From Streptomyces fuscichromogenes (GTDB lineage Bacteria > Actinomycetota > Actinomycetes > Streptomycetales > Streptomycetaceae): DNA of 64,000 nucleotides. The notes beneath the pieces were generated by a model. The model did no database searches and was not told where the DNA came from. It saw only the letters and a program-made list of their open reading frames with translations. This document shows, one piece after another, positions 9,812 to 21,432 of this stretch. The stretch covers positions 1 to 64,000 of the forward strand of contig NZ_BMML01000028.1 of assembly GCF_014645815.1 (NCBI RefSeq). Direction: 5' to 3'. Positions within the stretch are counted from its first letter, which is position 1. The number at the start of each line of letters is the position of its first letter. A program made the translations under genes and the position numbers.

Positions 9812-11642
9812 CCGCGAGGGGAGCGCTCGGCGCGGACCGGCGCGCGCGGTGGCGTACGCCGCCTGTGGGGCCGTACTGCTGGGGGGCTGCGCCTCGATGC
9901 CGGACAGCGGCGACCTGCGGGACGTCGAGTCCACGCCGCGGCAGGACACACAGGTGCGGGTGTTCGCCATACCGCCGCAGCAGGACGCCTCGGCCACGGA
10001 GATCGTGCAGGGTTTCCTGGAGGCCCTGACCAGTGACGATCCGAACTACGACACGGCGCGCAAGTATCTGACCAAGGCCGCCGCGAAGACCTGGCAGCCG
10101 GAGTCGCAGACCACCGTGCTGGCGAACGGGCCCAGCATCCAGACGGACTCGCGCCCGGTGAACCGGGAGGGCGACAGCGGCATCACCTACACGTTCCAGG
10201 GCAGCCGGGTGGCCACGGTCGACGCGCAGCAGGCGTACGCGCCCGCGGACGGGGCCTACCGCCGGACGGTGCATCTGACCAAGGACGGCAAGAGCGGACA
10301 GTGGCGGATCGACTCGCTGCCGCAGGGTGTGGTGATGGGCAAGTCCGACTTCCAGCGCAACTACACGTCCGTCGACAAGTACTACTTCGCTTCGGACACG
10401 TCGGCCGAGGAGACCGGGCAGCCGGTGGCGGTCGCCGATCCCGTCTTCGTGCGCAGCAGCGTGGACCCGACGACCCAGCTGGTGCGTTCGCTGCTCAGCG
10501 GCCCCACCACCTGGCTCGGCCCGGTGGTCCGGTCGAGTTTCCCGACCGGTACGACGCTGAAGAAGGGCGTGTCGGGGCTGGCCCCGGACGACCAGAACCG
10601 GGTCACGGTGCCGCTGAACGTCAAGGCGTCCCGGATCGGCTCGGCCATGTGCAACGAGATGGCGACCCAGCTGCTCTTCACGCTGCGGAACCTGACGCCC
10701 ACCGTGGAATCGGTCGCCGTGCAGTCCGTCAGCGGTGCCCACATGTGCGACGCCAACGAGGAGCAGGCGGAGACCACCGCCTGGCGGGCCTCGACCAAGC
10801 GCCCCGAGTACCTGTACTTCCTTGACGCCAAACACCGGCTGGTGCGGATGGCGACCGGCGGCAGCGGTACCACCGGCGCGGTCGCCGTACCGGGCCCGTT
10901 CGGCGCGGGCACCAAGCCGCTGCGGTCGGTCGCGGTCGCCCGCGACGAGCGGACCGCAGCCGGGGTCGGCAGCGACGGCAGGGCGCTGTACGTCACCTCG
11001 CTCGCGTCGGACGGTTCGCTGGGCAACGCGGTGCTGACCAGTCACGGTGCGACCGAGGACGACCGGCTGACGGCGCCGAGCTGGGACGCCCGCGGCGATC
11101 TGTGGGTGGCCGACCGGAACCCGGCCAAGCCGCAGTTGTACATGCTGGCGCAGGGCGTGGGCCAGCCGCTGGCCGTGCAGATCCCCGAACTGAACGGCCG
11201 TGTCGAGGACGTGCGGGTCGCCGCGGACGGGGTGCGGATCGCGCTCGTCGTCGAGAAGGACGGCAAGCAGTCGCTGCTCGTCGGGCGGATCGAACGCACC
11301 AAGTCCGATGACCAGCAGGAGGTTTCGGTCCTCGAACTGCGCTCCGCCACCCCCGGCTCCGAGGAGGTCACCGCGATGTCCTGGGCCGGGGACAGCCGGC
11401 TCGTGGTGGTCGGGCGCGAGCAGGGCGGCGTGCAGCAGACGCGGTACGTCCAGGTCGACGGCTCCACCCCGGACGGGCCGGCGCCCGCGGCGCTCACGGG
11501 CGTCCTGGCGATCGCCGCGTCCGAGGACGACCGGGTGCCCCTGGTGGCCGACTCGCAGGACGACGGGATCGTCCGGCTGCCGTCCGGGGACCAGTGGCAG
11601 AAGGTGGTCAAGGACGGGTCGGCGCCGGTCTATCCCGGCTGA
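9801..11642 (+). CDS. lpqB: lipoprotein LpqB (613 aa)
   Basis: Secreted lipoprotein known in mycobacteria and streptomycetes to interact with the MtrB sensor domain and tune MtrA phosphorylation. The signal peptide ends in the lipobox LLGGC (lipidated Cys30). A GerMN domain occupies roughly residues 190-310 and an LpqB-type beta-propeller the C-terminal half. The GTG at 9801 is chosen because AGGGGAGG lies six bases upstream and the lipobox is then at the right distance; it overlaps mtrB by 11 bases, implying coupling. A strong hairpin terminator follows. Confidence 0.94.
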   Translation: MGADREGSARRGPARAVAYAACGAVLLGGCASMPDSGDLRDVESTPRQDTQVRVFAIPPQQDASATEIVQGFLEALTSDDPNYDTARKYLTKAAAKTWQPESQTTVLANGPSIQTDSRPVNREGDSGITYTFQGSRVATVDAQQAYAPADGAYRRTVHLTKDGKSGQWRIDSLPQGVVMGKSDFQRNYTSVDKYYFASDTSAEETGQPVAVADPVFVRSSVDPTTQLVRSLLSGPTTWLGPVVRSSFPTGTTLKKGVSGLAPDDQNRVTVPLNVKASRIGSAMCNEMATQLLFTLRNLTPTVESVAVQSVSGAHMCDANEEQAETTAWRASTKRPEYLYFLDAKHRLVRMATGGSGTTGAVAVPGPFGAGTKPLRSVAVARDERTAAGVGSDGRALYVTSLASDGSLGNAVLTSHGATEDDRLTAPSWDARGDLWVADRNPAKPQLYMLAQGVGQPLAVQIPELNGRVEDVRVAADGVRIALVVEKDGKQSLLVGRIERTKSDDQQEVSVLELRSATPGSEEVTAMSWAGDSRLVVVGREQGGVQQTRYVQVDGSTPDGPAPAALTGVLAIAASEDDRVPLVADSQDDGIVRLPSGDQWQKVVKDGSAPVYPG

Positions 11643-11661
11643 GCCCCGAGCCGTGCGTGAG

Positions 11662-11710
11662 CGGCCGTCCCGGACCGGCACCGAGCCGACGGGACGGCCG
11701 TTTCTCGTTT
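11662..11710 (+). terminator. terminator after lpqB
   Basis: CGGCCGTCCC (11662-11671) pairs with GGGACGGCCG (11691-11700) as a 10-bp stem, with inner GGC/GCC pairing in the loop, followed by TTTCTCGTTT. It probably ends the mtnA-mtrAB-lpqB transcript. Confidence 0.7.
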
Positions 11711-11844
11711 CCGGGTGCGGCACCTGCCTACGACATGGGCTTCTCACCCGTGTGGGTGACGTGCTGTGCGTATGGCGTGGAGTTGTCCACAGGCGGTTGT
11801 CCACAGGGGTGGCCGGTCCGGCCGGTCGTTGGCACAGTGGGCAC

Positions 11845-12741
11845 ATGCGGGGGTGGTGGCAGGACCTCACCGACCTGGTGCTACCGGCCGAGTGCGGAGG
11901 CTGCGGGACGCCTCGTACGGTGCTCTGCGCGGAGTGCCGTGCCGCCCTGAGCGGGGCCGTACCGCGCCGGGTGCGACCGGTGCCGGAGCCGCCGGGGCTG
12001 CCGGCGGTGTACGCGGCGGCGCCTTACGCGGACGAGGTACGGGCGGCTCTCCTCGCCCACAAGGAGCGCGGCGCGCTGGCGCTCGCCGGGGTGCTGGGCG
12101 CGACGCTCGCGGGAGCGGTGCGGGCCGGCCTCCGCGACGGCAGGATCGTGCGGGTCGTCGGCTCGTGGACCGGTACGGCGGACGGCGCCGCCGGGTCCGG
12201 GCCCGTGTTGCTCGTTCCGGTGCCGTCCGCGCCGTGGGCCGTGCGGGCGCGGGGACACGATCCGGTGCGGCGGATCGCCCTCGCGGCGGCCGCGGAGCTG
12301 CGGCGTGCCGGGACCCCGGCCCGGGTCGCCCCGGTGCTGCGGCAGCGGCGGGCCGTGGCCGACCAGGCGGGGCTCAACTCCCGGCAGCGGTTCGCGAACA
12401 TCGCGGGTGCGCTGGAGGTGACGGAGTACGGTGCCGGGCTGCTCGCCGGGGGTCGGGTCGTCCTCGTCGACGACCTCGTCACCACGGGCGCCACCCTCGC
12501 GGAGGCGGCACGCGCGGTGCGGGAGGCGGCGGAGGACGCCGGGGCAGGAGAGGGCACGACGGCCGTGTATCGGCGCGCGGCCTGGGCAGGAAGGGAGGAA
12601 CGGAAGGCCGGACCAGGGGAAGAGCCGGCGAGGTGGAGACGGGAGACACCGGGAATGGCCGAGGTGAACGGCCTGGCGGGGTCGGTCCGTGCGGCTGTGG
12701 TCGCGGCCGCACCGGATTCTTTCGAAATGAACCGGAACTGA
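11845..12741 (+). CDS. ComF-family phosphoribosyltransferase (298 aa)
   Basis: ComF/GntX-type protein with a predicted phosphoribosyltransferase fold; in naturally competent bacteria ComF acts in DNA uptake, but its role here is unknown. The N-terminus has a likely zinc site (CGGCG and CAEC, residues about 17-35). The PRPP-binding loop is VVLVDDLVTTGATL near residue 205. ATG at 11845 is chosen by homology of the start; no strong Shine-Dalgarno is visible. A charged tail of about 60 residues extends beyond the fold. The position between lpqB and hpf is the same as in mycobacteria. Confidence 0.85.
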   Translation: MRGWWQDLTDLVLPAECGGCGTPRTVLCAECRAALSGAVPRRVRPVPEPPGLPAVYAAAPYADEVRAALLAHKERGALALAGVLGATLAGAVRAGLRDGRIVRVVGSWTGTADGAAGSGPVLLVPVPSAPWAVRARGHDPVRRIALAAAAELRRAGTPARVAPVLRQRRAVADQAGLNSRQRFANIAGALEVTEYGAGLLAGGRVVLVDDLVTTGATLAEAARAVREAAEDAGAGEGTTAVYRRAAWAGREERKAGPGEEPARWRRETPGMAEVNGLAGSVRAAVVAAAPDSFEMNRN

Positions 12742-13054
12742 CCGTGAACGTACAACGTTGCAGGTAGTGACAGGGCCAATTCACCTGAATGGAGGTACGC
12801 ATCAGTAGAGGGTGACGACATCCGTCCGGGCGAGATATGTTCGGTTGTGAGAGGGAAAGCCGCAGGCCATGTCTCTCCTATCCGAATGCCGTGCCGCGGG
12901 TTTTCCGCAATCATCGCGGTGCTGGGGTGCAGATCTTGCCCAAGGGGGAGGAGGAGGTGAAGTCGCCGAGTCCGTGGCTCCGGGGTTCACCGGAGCTGGT
13001 GCAAAAGGGAGACGCTCCGCAGTGCAGCGGAGTGATCCGGGAACGGAGTTCTGC
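12742..13054 (+). promoter_or_regulatory. hpf leader region
   Basis: 313 nt without a credible gene. Two short hairpins lie close to the hpf start: CTCCGG/CCGGAG (12978-12995) and CTCCGC/GCGGAG (13015-13032). The second sits just before the GAACGGAG ribosome-binding site and could affect its access. I cannot name a promoter with confidence. Confidence 0.35.
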
Positions 13055-13747
13055 GTGGACATCGTCGTCAAGGGCCGCAAGACCGAGGTGCCCGAGCGGT
13101 TCCGCAAGCACGTGGCCGAGAAGCTGAAGCTGGAGAAGATCCAGAAGCTCGACGGCAAGGTGATCAGCCTCGACGTCGAGGTGTCCAAGGAGCCCAACCC
13201 CCGACAGGCCGACCGCTGTGACCGAGTGGAGATCACGCTCCGCTCCCGCGGTCCGGTGATCCGGGCGGAGGCAGCGGCCAGTGACCCGTACGCGGCACTC
13301 GACCTGGCGGCGGAGAAGCTGGACGCGCGGCTGCGCAAGCAGCACGACAAGCGGTTCTCGCGCCGTGGCGCACGGCGGATCACGGCCGCCGAGGTCCCCG
13401 ACCACGTCCCGGGCGCGGCGACGCTCAACGGGAACGGCTATCCCGTCCATGAGGAAGAGCCCGACGGCGTGCCCACCAAGAAGATGGGCTCCCTGGAGGT
13501 GAAGGGCGAAGGCCCCCTCATCGTCCGCGAGAAGACCCACGTCGCCTCCCCGATGAGCCTCGACCAGGCCCTCTACGAGATGGAACTGGTCGGACACGAC
13601 TTCTACCTGTTCGTCGACTCCGAGACCAAGGAGCCGAGTGTCGTCTACCGGCGGCACGCTTACGACTACGGCGTCATCCACCTGAGCACGGACCCGATGG
13701 TTGCCCAGGCGCAACCCCCGGCGGCGGGAGGCACGCTGGGCGGCTGA
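13055..13747 (+). CDS. hpf: ribosome hibernation promoting factor, long form (230 aa)
   Basis: Long HPF (YvyD/RaiA-long type), which dimerises and joins 70S ribosomes into inactive 100S particles in stationary phase or stress. The N-terminal ribosome-binding domain (residues 1 to about 100, beginning MDIVVKGRKTEVPERF) is joined by a charged linker to the C-terminal dimerisation domain (SLDQALYEMELVGHDFYLFV to YDYGVIHL). GTG at 13055 has GAACGGAG six bases upstream and gives the usual family start; the frame remains open further upstream but has no family resemblance there. Confidence 0.93.
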   Translation: MDIVVKGRKTEVPERFRKHVAEKLKLEKIQKLDGKVISLDVEVSKEPNPRQADRCDRVEITLRSRGPVIRAEAAASDPYAALDLAAEKLDARLRKQHDKRFSRRGARRITAAEVPDHVPGAATLNGNGYPVHEEEPDGVPTKKMGSLEVKGEGPLIVREKTHVASPMSLDQALYEMELVGHDFYLFVDSETKEPSVVYRRHAYDYGVIHLSTDPMVAQAQPPAAGGTLGG

Positions 13748-13768
13748 CCCGCCCGGCCGGCAGCCGAG

Positions 13769-13811
13769 CCGGTGCCCCTGGATGCGCCGTGCGCGCCCCC
13801 AGGGGCACCGG
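13769..13811 (+). terminator. terminator after hpf
   Basis: A perfect 13-bp inverted repeat (CCGGTGCCCCTGG at 13769-13781 with its complement at 13799-13811) begins 21 nt past the hpf stop codon. Streptomyces terminators often lack a long T run, as here. Confidence 0.7.
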
Positions 13812-13955
13812 TGTGCGACCACTTGGCGCCCCGCTCCGTGACCTCGTTTTCGCCCGGGCATGGAATCATGGCCGCAACGGCCCAACCGGTGGGCCGCTGC
13901 CTTGGGTTGGCGGATGGCACAGCACCACAGGCCACAGCCTTCAGGGGGAGGAACG

Positions 13956-14705
13956 ATGGCGGACAGTTTCGGACCGATGCAGGACGGTGATGCCGACGGC
14001 GGCGTCGTCGGCATGGGCCCGGACGCGGGCGGTGTTCCACGCAAGGAACCGATCAGGGTCCTTGTCGTCGACGACCATGCCCTCTTCCGCCGCGGACTGG
14101 AGATCGTGCTCGCCGCCGAGGAGGACATCCAGGTCGTCGGGGAGGCGGGCGACGGCGCGGAGGCCGTCGACAAGGCCGCCGACCTGCTGCCCGACATCGT
14201 GCTGATGGACGTCCGGATGCCCAAGCGGGGCGGCATCGAGGCCTGCACCTCCATCAAGGAGGTCGCACCCAGCGCGAAGATCATCATGCTGACGATCAGT
14301 GACGAAGAGGCCGACCTCTACGAAGCGATCAAGGCGGGCGCGACCGGATACCTCCTCAAGGAGATCTCCACCGACGAGGTGGCCACCGCAATTCGCGCGG
14401 TGGCCGACGGGCAGTCGCAGATCAGCCCGTCCATGGCGTCGAAACTCCTCACCGAGTTCAAGTCGATGATCCAGCGCACCGACGAGCGCCGGCTGGTGCC
14501 GGCGCCGCGGCTCACCGACCGGGAACTCGAAGTGCTCAAGCTGGTCGCCACGGGGATGAACAACCGCGATATCGCGAAGGAGTTGTTCATCTCCGAGAAC
14601 ACCGTGAAGAACCATGTGCGCAACATCCTGGAGAAGCTCCAGCTGCACTCCAGGATGGAGGCGGTGGTCTACGCGATGCGGGAGAAGATCCTCGAAATCC
14701 GCTGA
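13956..14705 (+). CDS. orphan NarL/FixJ-family response regulator (249 aa)
   Basis: Two-component DNA-binding regulator. After a 28-residue acidic/Gly extension, the receiver domain shows VLVVDDHALFRRGL, the phospho-Asp in IVLMDVRMPKRGG, Thr in MLTISD and Lys in LLKEIS. The C-terminal LuxR-type helix-turn-helix is LTDRELEVLKLVATGMNNRDIAKEL and continues to SENTVKNHVRNIL. ATG 13956 has GGGGGAGG five bases upstream. No histidine kinase lies beside it, so its input is unknown. Its stop is nine bases from the stop of the convergent YcaQ-like gene. Confidence 0.92.
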   Translation: MADSFGPMQDGDADGGVVGMGPDAGGVPRKEPIRVLVVDDHALFRRGLEIVLAAEEDIQVVGEAGDGAEAVDKAADLLPDIVLMDVRMPKRGGIEACTSIKEVAPSAKIIMLTISDEEADLYEAIKAGATGYLLKEISTDEVATAIRAVADGQSQISPSMASKLLTEFKSMIQRTDERRLVPAPRLTDRELEVLKLVATGMNNRDIAKELFISENTVKNHVRNILEKLQLHSRMEAVVYAMREKILEIR

Positions 14706-14714
14706 GGCCGCCGG

Positions 14715-15905
14715 TCAGCGAAGTGCGATGATCAGGGCGCGGGTCACTTCCTTGAGAAGCGGCTCGCGCAGTTCGGGGGCGTCCACGCGTTCCACGCGCA
14801 CCGTCATGCAGTCCACCCAGCTCGCCGCCTCGATCAGCGCCTCCGCCACCGCCGGGATCGCCTTCGGGCCGTCCAGTGTGACCTGGCGGGCCACCAGGAT
14901 GCCGCCTGCCTCGCGCGCCGGGTCCACCCGGCCCACGAGCCGGCCGCCGGCCAGCACGGGCATCGCGTAGTAGCCGTGCACCCGCTTCGGCTTCGGGACG
15001 TAGGCCTCCAGACGGTGGGTGAAACCGAAGATCCGTTCCGTGCGCGCCCGGTCCCAGATCAGGGAGTCGAACGGGGAGAGCAGCGTCGTACGGTGCCGGC
15101 CGCGCGGGGGCGCGGCCAGGGCCGCCGGGTCCGCCCAGGCGGGCTTCCCCCAGCCCTCGACCTCGACCGGTACCAGACCCGAGTCGGCGATCACGGCGTC
15201 GACCTGCTCGCCCTTGAGCCGGTGGTAGTCGGCGATGTCCGCGCGGGTGCCGACGCCCAGCGACTGCCCGGCCAGCCGGACCAGGCGGCGCAGGCACTCG
15301 GCGTCGTCCAGCTCGTCGTGGAGCAGCTCGCCCGGGACCGCGCGCTCGGCCAGGTCGTACACCCGCTTCCAGCCGCGCCGCTCGACGCACACCACCTCGC
15401 CGTACATCAGCGCCCGCTCCACGGCGACCTTGGTGCCGGACCAGTCCCACCACTCGCTGGTCTTCTTCGCGCCGCCCAACTCCGTCGCGGTCAGCGGGCC
15501 TTCGTCGCGCAGCTGCTTGATGACCTGGTCGTAGGCGCCCTCGGGGAGATCGTGGCTCCAGTGCGGGCGGTCGCGGTAGGCGCGGCGGCGGAAGGCGAAG
15601 TGCGGCCACTCCTCGATGGGGAGGATGCAGGCCGCGTGCGACCAGTACTCGAAGGCGTGCGCGTCCTGCCAGTAGGCGGCCTCGACCGTCCGGCGGCCGA
15701 CGCGGCCGAGACGGGCGTACGGAATGAGCTCGTGGGAGCGGGCGAGGACCGAGATGGTGTCGAGCTGGACCGCGCCGAGGTGGCGGAGCACGCCCCGGAC
15801 GCCGGAGCGGCGGTCGGGGGCGCCGAGGAAGCCCTGTGCCTTCAGCGCGATACGACGGGCTTCGTCCGCCGAGAGGGTGGCGGCGGGGCGCGGGAGGGTC
15901 GTCAT
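14715..15905 (-). CDS. YcaQ-type winged-helix DNA glycosylase (396 aa)
   Basis: Member of the HTH_42 family that includes E. coli YcaQ (AlkX) and Streptomyces AlkZ, glycosylases that unhook DNA interstrand crosslinks and excise bulky alkylated bases. The catalytic motif is visible as VQLDTI (Gln47-Leu48-Asp49), the Q-x-D form typical of the YcaQ subgroup rather than the Q-x-Q of AlkZ. Later conserved blocks include ARSHELIPYARLGR, WSHAACILP and LLSPFDSLIWDR. ATG 15905 is the start that leaves the conserved N-terminus intact. The GNAT gene lies 49 bases upstream on the same strand. Confidence 0.87.
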   Translation of the reverse strand: MTTLPRPAATLSADEARRIALKAQGFLGAPDRRSGVRGVLRHLGAVQLDTISVLARSHELIPYARLGRVGRRTVEAAYWQDAHAFEYWSHAACILPIEEWPHFAFRRRAYRDRPHWSHDLPEGAYDQVIKQLRDEGPLTATELGGAKKTSEWWDWSGTKVAVERALMYGEVVCVERRGWKRVYDLAERAVPGELLHDELDDAECLRRLVRLAGQSLGVGTRADIADYHRLKGEQVDAVIADSGLVPVEVEGWGKPAWADPAALAAPPRGRHRTTLLSPFDSLIWDRARTERIFGFTHRLEAYVPKPKRVHGYYAMPVLAGGRLVGRVDPAREAGGILVARQVTLDGPKAIPAVAEALIEAASWVDCMTVRVERVDAPELREPLLKEVTRALIIALR

Positions 15906-15954
15906 GGACCGGACGATAGAGGGTGGCACTGACAGTCCGGCGCGAGCTGCGGTT

Positions 15955-16530
15955 TCAGCCCTGCGACGGGGCCGGCAGGTAGGGCGCCGCCGACGGCAGG
16001 CCCAGGTCCGACGGAAGCAGGGAGCCCACCCAGCAGTCGCGTCGTACGCCCTTGTTGTTGAGGGAGGAGCGCAGGGTGCCCTCGACGGTGAAGCCGGCGC
16101 GTTCCGCGACCGCGCGGGAGGCGTGGTTGCCGACCTCGGCACGCCACTCGACCCGGTCGATCGCCATCCGCGTGAACGCCCAGCGGGCGGCCGCCAGGGT
16201 GGCCTCGGCGGCGTAACCGTGGCCGCGGTGCTCCTTGGCGGTCCAGAAGCCCACCTCGGCCGCCCCCAGGGAGCGCATGGTCAGGGCGAGCATCCCGGCC
16301 AGCTCCCCGGTCGGCAGGAAGACGCCGAAGGTGAACATCGAACCCTCGGACCAGCCGTCCGGGACCATCTGCTCCGTGAAGCTGCGGGCGTGCTCGGCGA
16401 GGTACGGCGAAGGGATCGTCGTCCAGCGCTGGATGTCGGGATCCTGGACGGCCGCGTACACCGCGTCGGTGTCCTGCGGGCCGACCGCGCGCAGCAGCAG
16501 ACGAGGAGTGGTGAGCGTGACGGGTTCCAT
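15955..16530 (-). CDS. GNAT family N-acetyltransferase (191 aa)
   Basis: Acetyltransferase of the RimJ/RimL-like GNAT group (TPRLLLRAV at the N-terminus; AEVGFWTAKEHRGHGYAAEA as the acetyl-CoA binding region; NHASRAVAERAGF near the C-terminus). Such enzymes acetylate protein N-termini or small amines; the substrate cannot be told. It is likely co-transcribed with the YcaQ-like gene downstream and is divergent from secA. Confidence 0.85.
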   Translation of the reverse strand: MEPVTLTTPRLLLRAVGPQDTDAVYAAVQDPDIQRWTTIPSPYLAEHARSFTEQMVPDGWSEGSMFTFGVFLPTGELAGMLALTMRSLGAAEVGFWTAKEHRGHGYAAEATLAAARWAFTRMAIDRVEWRAEVGNHASRAVAERAGFTVEGTLRSSLNNKGVRRDCWVGSLLPSDLGLPSAAPYLPAPSQG

Positions 16531-16877
16531 CGGCCGATTCTGCTCGCCGTGGCGGCCGGTACGCCATCGGTTTCGCCGTCCGTGACCGCGTGATCACATT
16601 TCGCGCATTTCCTCGTCCCGGCGCGGCACTATCCGCGGGCCCCGGCCGTTGTCCCCCATGAAGCGGCAAATCCCAGCGACACCACCCGGCACCACCCCTC
16701 AATCCCCTGCAACAGTGACACGAGGCGGGCTCACAGGGCCCGCAGGAAAGTGACGGACGGCCGTTGGGCCGCCCAGGCCTCCCGACGTGGCCGGGTCCTC
16801 GCATACGATGGCCGTTGCTCAGTACGTCAAATGGAAACCGACCCTCCCAGGCCCGACCGGCAAGGAGACAAACCCCC
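16531..16877 (+). promoter_or_regulatory. secA upstream region
   Basis: 347 nt between the divergent GNAT and secA starts. TACGAT at 16804-16809 is a plausible -10 element for secA, with a 5' leader of about 60 nt, although the -35 match is poor. GCGGGC/GCCCGC around 16717-16735 can form a small hairpin. A 31-codon open frame at 16658-16753 has no ribosome-binding site and is not called. Confidence 0.4.
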
Positions 16878-19724
<2,847 letters not shown>

Positions 19725-19750
19725 CCCCGGCAGCAGAGAGCGTCGCGCAA

Positions 19751-19781
19751 GGGTCGGCCCCCTGGAGAAGGGGGCCGGCCC
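19751..19781 (+). terminator. terminator after secA
   Basis: GGGTCGGCCCCC (19751-19762) pairs with GGGGGCCGGCCC (19770-19781), a 12-bp stem with one G-T pair and a 7-nt loop, 26 nt past the secA stop. Confidence 0.75.
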
Positions 19782-19916
19782 TTCGGCTTGGGCGATTCCC
19801 GGGACGGCGGCCCGGCACGGCTCGGACGGGCGCCCGTACGGCCACGACGGGCGCCTGTACGCACCGGCCGGAGCCCATGCGGCGGGACTGCGGCCAGGAC
19901 CGGGCGGCTCGGCCCC

Positions 19917-20013
19917 GTGGCCGTATCCCGGCCGTATCCCGGCCCGTCAGCCGCCGTCAGCCGCCGTCAGCCGCCGTCGGTCGCCGTCAGCGGCGGTCAG
20001 CGGCGGTCAGCGG
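19917..20013. repeat. short GC-rich tandem repeat array
   Basis: Two copies of CCGTATCCCGG are followed by three 10-bp units of the form TCAGCCGCCG, one variant unit, then three units of the form TCAGCGGCGG. The CCGCCG blocks of the first half can pair in register with the CGGCGG blocks of the second, giving a ladder of 6-bp helices separated by unpaired TCAG. It lies between the secA terminator and the convergent stop at 20017. Confidence 0.75.
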
Positions 20014-20016
20014 CGG

Positions 20017-20478
20017 TCAGTCGTCGTGTGGGGCGCGTGGGCCGCCCATCTCCACGGCCGTGCAGCGCCAGCGCAGGTCCGCGCCCTGTTCCAGGCGGAA
20101 GGCCATCGCACGCAGCCGGTCGCCCGCGGCGATGCGCGCGAAGACCTCCAGGGCACCGGCGCGTGGGACGAAGTAGCCGATGTCGCGGACGACGGGGTCG
20201 TTGCCGTGGGTGCGCAGGGGGCCGCGTTCGGCGAGCCGGGCCAGGTCGTCGTAGGCGCGCCCGGCGGTGTGGCGGAGCATCCAGTGGACGGGGCGGCGGC
20301 CGCTCAGGACGGCCAGCAGACGCTCCGCGAAGAGGTCGGTGGGGCGCGGGCCCGGCGGAGCCGCCGGAGGCGTGAGCGGCCTGCGGGAGGAGGGGGCGCC
20401 GGGGCGGCGGGAGTCGCGGCGGCCGGGCGGCCGGGTACCCGGGCGGAGGTGGGCGGTCCGGGTCATGACCTTGTTCAT
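20017..20478 (-). CDS. Rv3235-family protein (153 aa)
   Basis: Small actinobacterial protein resembling Rv3235 of Mycobacterium (DUF6459-type). The first 45 residues are Arg/Pro-rich and disordered; the core runs from DLFAERLLAVLSGRRPVHWMLRHT to LEQGADLRWRCTAVEMG. Its function is unknown, but it is consistently found near secA in actinobacteria. ATG 20478 is used; another ATG lies four codons downstream and neither has a strong Shine-Dalgarno. Confidence 0.8.
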   Translation of the reverse strand: MNKVMTRTAHLRPGTRPPGRRDSRRPGAPSSRRPLTPPAAPPGPRPTDLFAERLLAVLSGRRPVHWMLRHTAGRAYDDLARLAERGPLRTHGNDPVVRDIGYFVPRAGALEVFARIAAGDRLRAMAFRLEQGADLRWRCTAVEMGGPRAPHDD

Positions 20479-20805
20479 GGGGGGTCACCGTTCGGCGGGC
20501 CCGGCGGATACCGGGCGGTAACTTTCGGTCACGGATCTTGTACGGGGCCGGGGCGGCGACAGCAAGGCGGCGATGGTCCATGCCGGGGGTCCCGGAATGT
20601 TCACCTATCCGAGTGATCGAGGGTGCGGGGAACCCGCTGGGCGGGCGGCGGCACCGGGTGAATCGCGGGGCGTGGGGTGGACGCTCCCGACATCACCGCC
20701 CGGGACTCGAAAGGGGACGCCCGCACGTATCCTGAAGGCCCTCCGGGAGGCGCCAGAACCTGCCGGGGACGCCGAGTCGAAGAGTCCGGAAGAGAGCGGC
20801 CAGCC
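20479..20805. promoter_or_regulatory. divergent intergenic region (Rv3235-like / DUF6912)
   Basis: 327 nt without a credible gene. TATCCT at 20728-20733 is a plausible -10 element for the plus-strand DUF6912 gene, giving a leader of about 65 nt. On the minus strand the reading GGTATCC about 30 bp before the Rv3235-like start may be its -10 region. Confidence 0.35.
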
Positions 20806-21321
20806 ATGCGCGTCTACGTCCCCCTGACCCTCCCCGGGCTTGCCGAGGCGCACAAGACGGGCGAACTGGGGACCGGTCCCTTCGTCGCCTACGCCGTCAC
20901 GCCCGCGCTGCGCGAGTGGTACCTCTCCGACGACATGGAGGAACTGGAGTACGCCGCGCTCAACCGGGCCGCGCTGGCCTCCCTGCGGCTGCTGGCCGCG
21001 GACCCGGACGCGATGCGGCGCCGGGTCGTGGTCGCCGTGGACGTCCCCGACGGCGCGGCGGCGGCCGACCCGGACCGCGGGCTGGACCCGGCGGCGCTCG
21101 GCGAGGTCCGGGTGACCGGGACGGTGGCGCTGGCCAAGGCGGCCTCGGTGCACGTCGACTCCGACGACGCGGACGAGGACGTGACGGCGGCGGCCGACGC
21201 GCTGGAGGCGGCGGACGGCGGGGACGACGACGCGCAGTTCGTCGTGGACGGGGCCGAGGACCACGAACTGCTCTGGTACGCCACGCAGGAGATCCCGAAC
21301 CTGGTGGTCTTCGGCGGCTGA
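20806..21321 (+). CDS. DUF6912 family protein (171 aa)
   Basis: Actinobacterial conserved protein that starts MRVYVPLTLPGLAEAHKTGEL and contains a central acidic region (DSDDADEDVTAAADALEAAD) before the conserved end ELLWYATQEIPNLV. It has no signal peptide or membrane segment and no recognisable catalytic motif. GGAAGAGAG lies about ten bases before the ATG. Gene order with the HAD gene downstream (111 nt gap) suggests separate transcription. Confidence 0.75.
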   Translation: MRVYVPLTLPGLAEAHKTGELGTGPFVAYAVTPALREWYLSDDMEELEYAALNRAALASLRLLAADPDAMRRRVVVAVDVPDGAAAADPDRGLDPAALGEVRVTGTVALAKAASVHVDSDDADEDVTAAADALEAADGGDDDAQFVVDGAEDHELLWYATQEIPNLVVFGG

Positions 21322-21419
21322 GCGGGGCCGACGGGGGCCGACGGGGCCCGGCTGGAGCCCGCCGGACGGCTGTGGCCTGCGGTGATGTGCCGGTGGTCTT
21401 GATTGTCAGTGGTGGCGGG

Positions 21420-21432
21420 TAGCGTTTTTGGC
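21420..21432 (+). promoter_or_regulatory. -10 element of a predicted leaderless HAD mRNA
   Basis: TAGCGT at 21420-21425 ends seven bases before the ATG at 21433 and there is no Shine-Dalgarno. TTGAT lies about 16 bp upstream as a possible -35. Transcription would then start at or next to the A of the ATG. Confidence 0.5.

Noticed and set aside
16658-16753. 31-codon frame before secA
   Set aside because: No ribosome-binding site, Pro/Thr-rich composition, lies in a promoter region.
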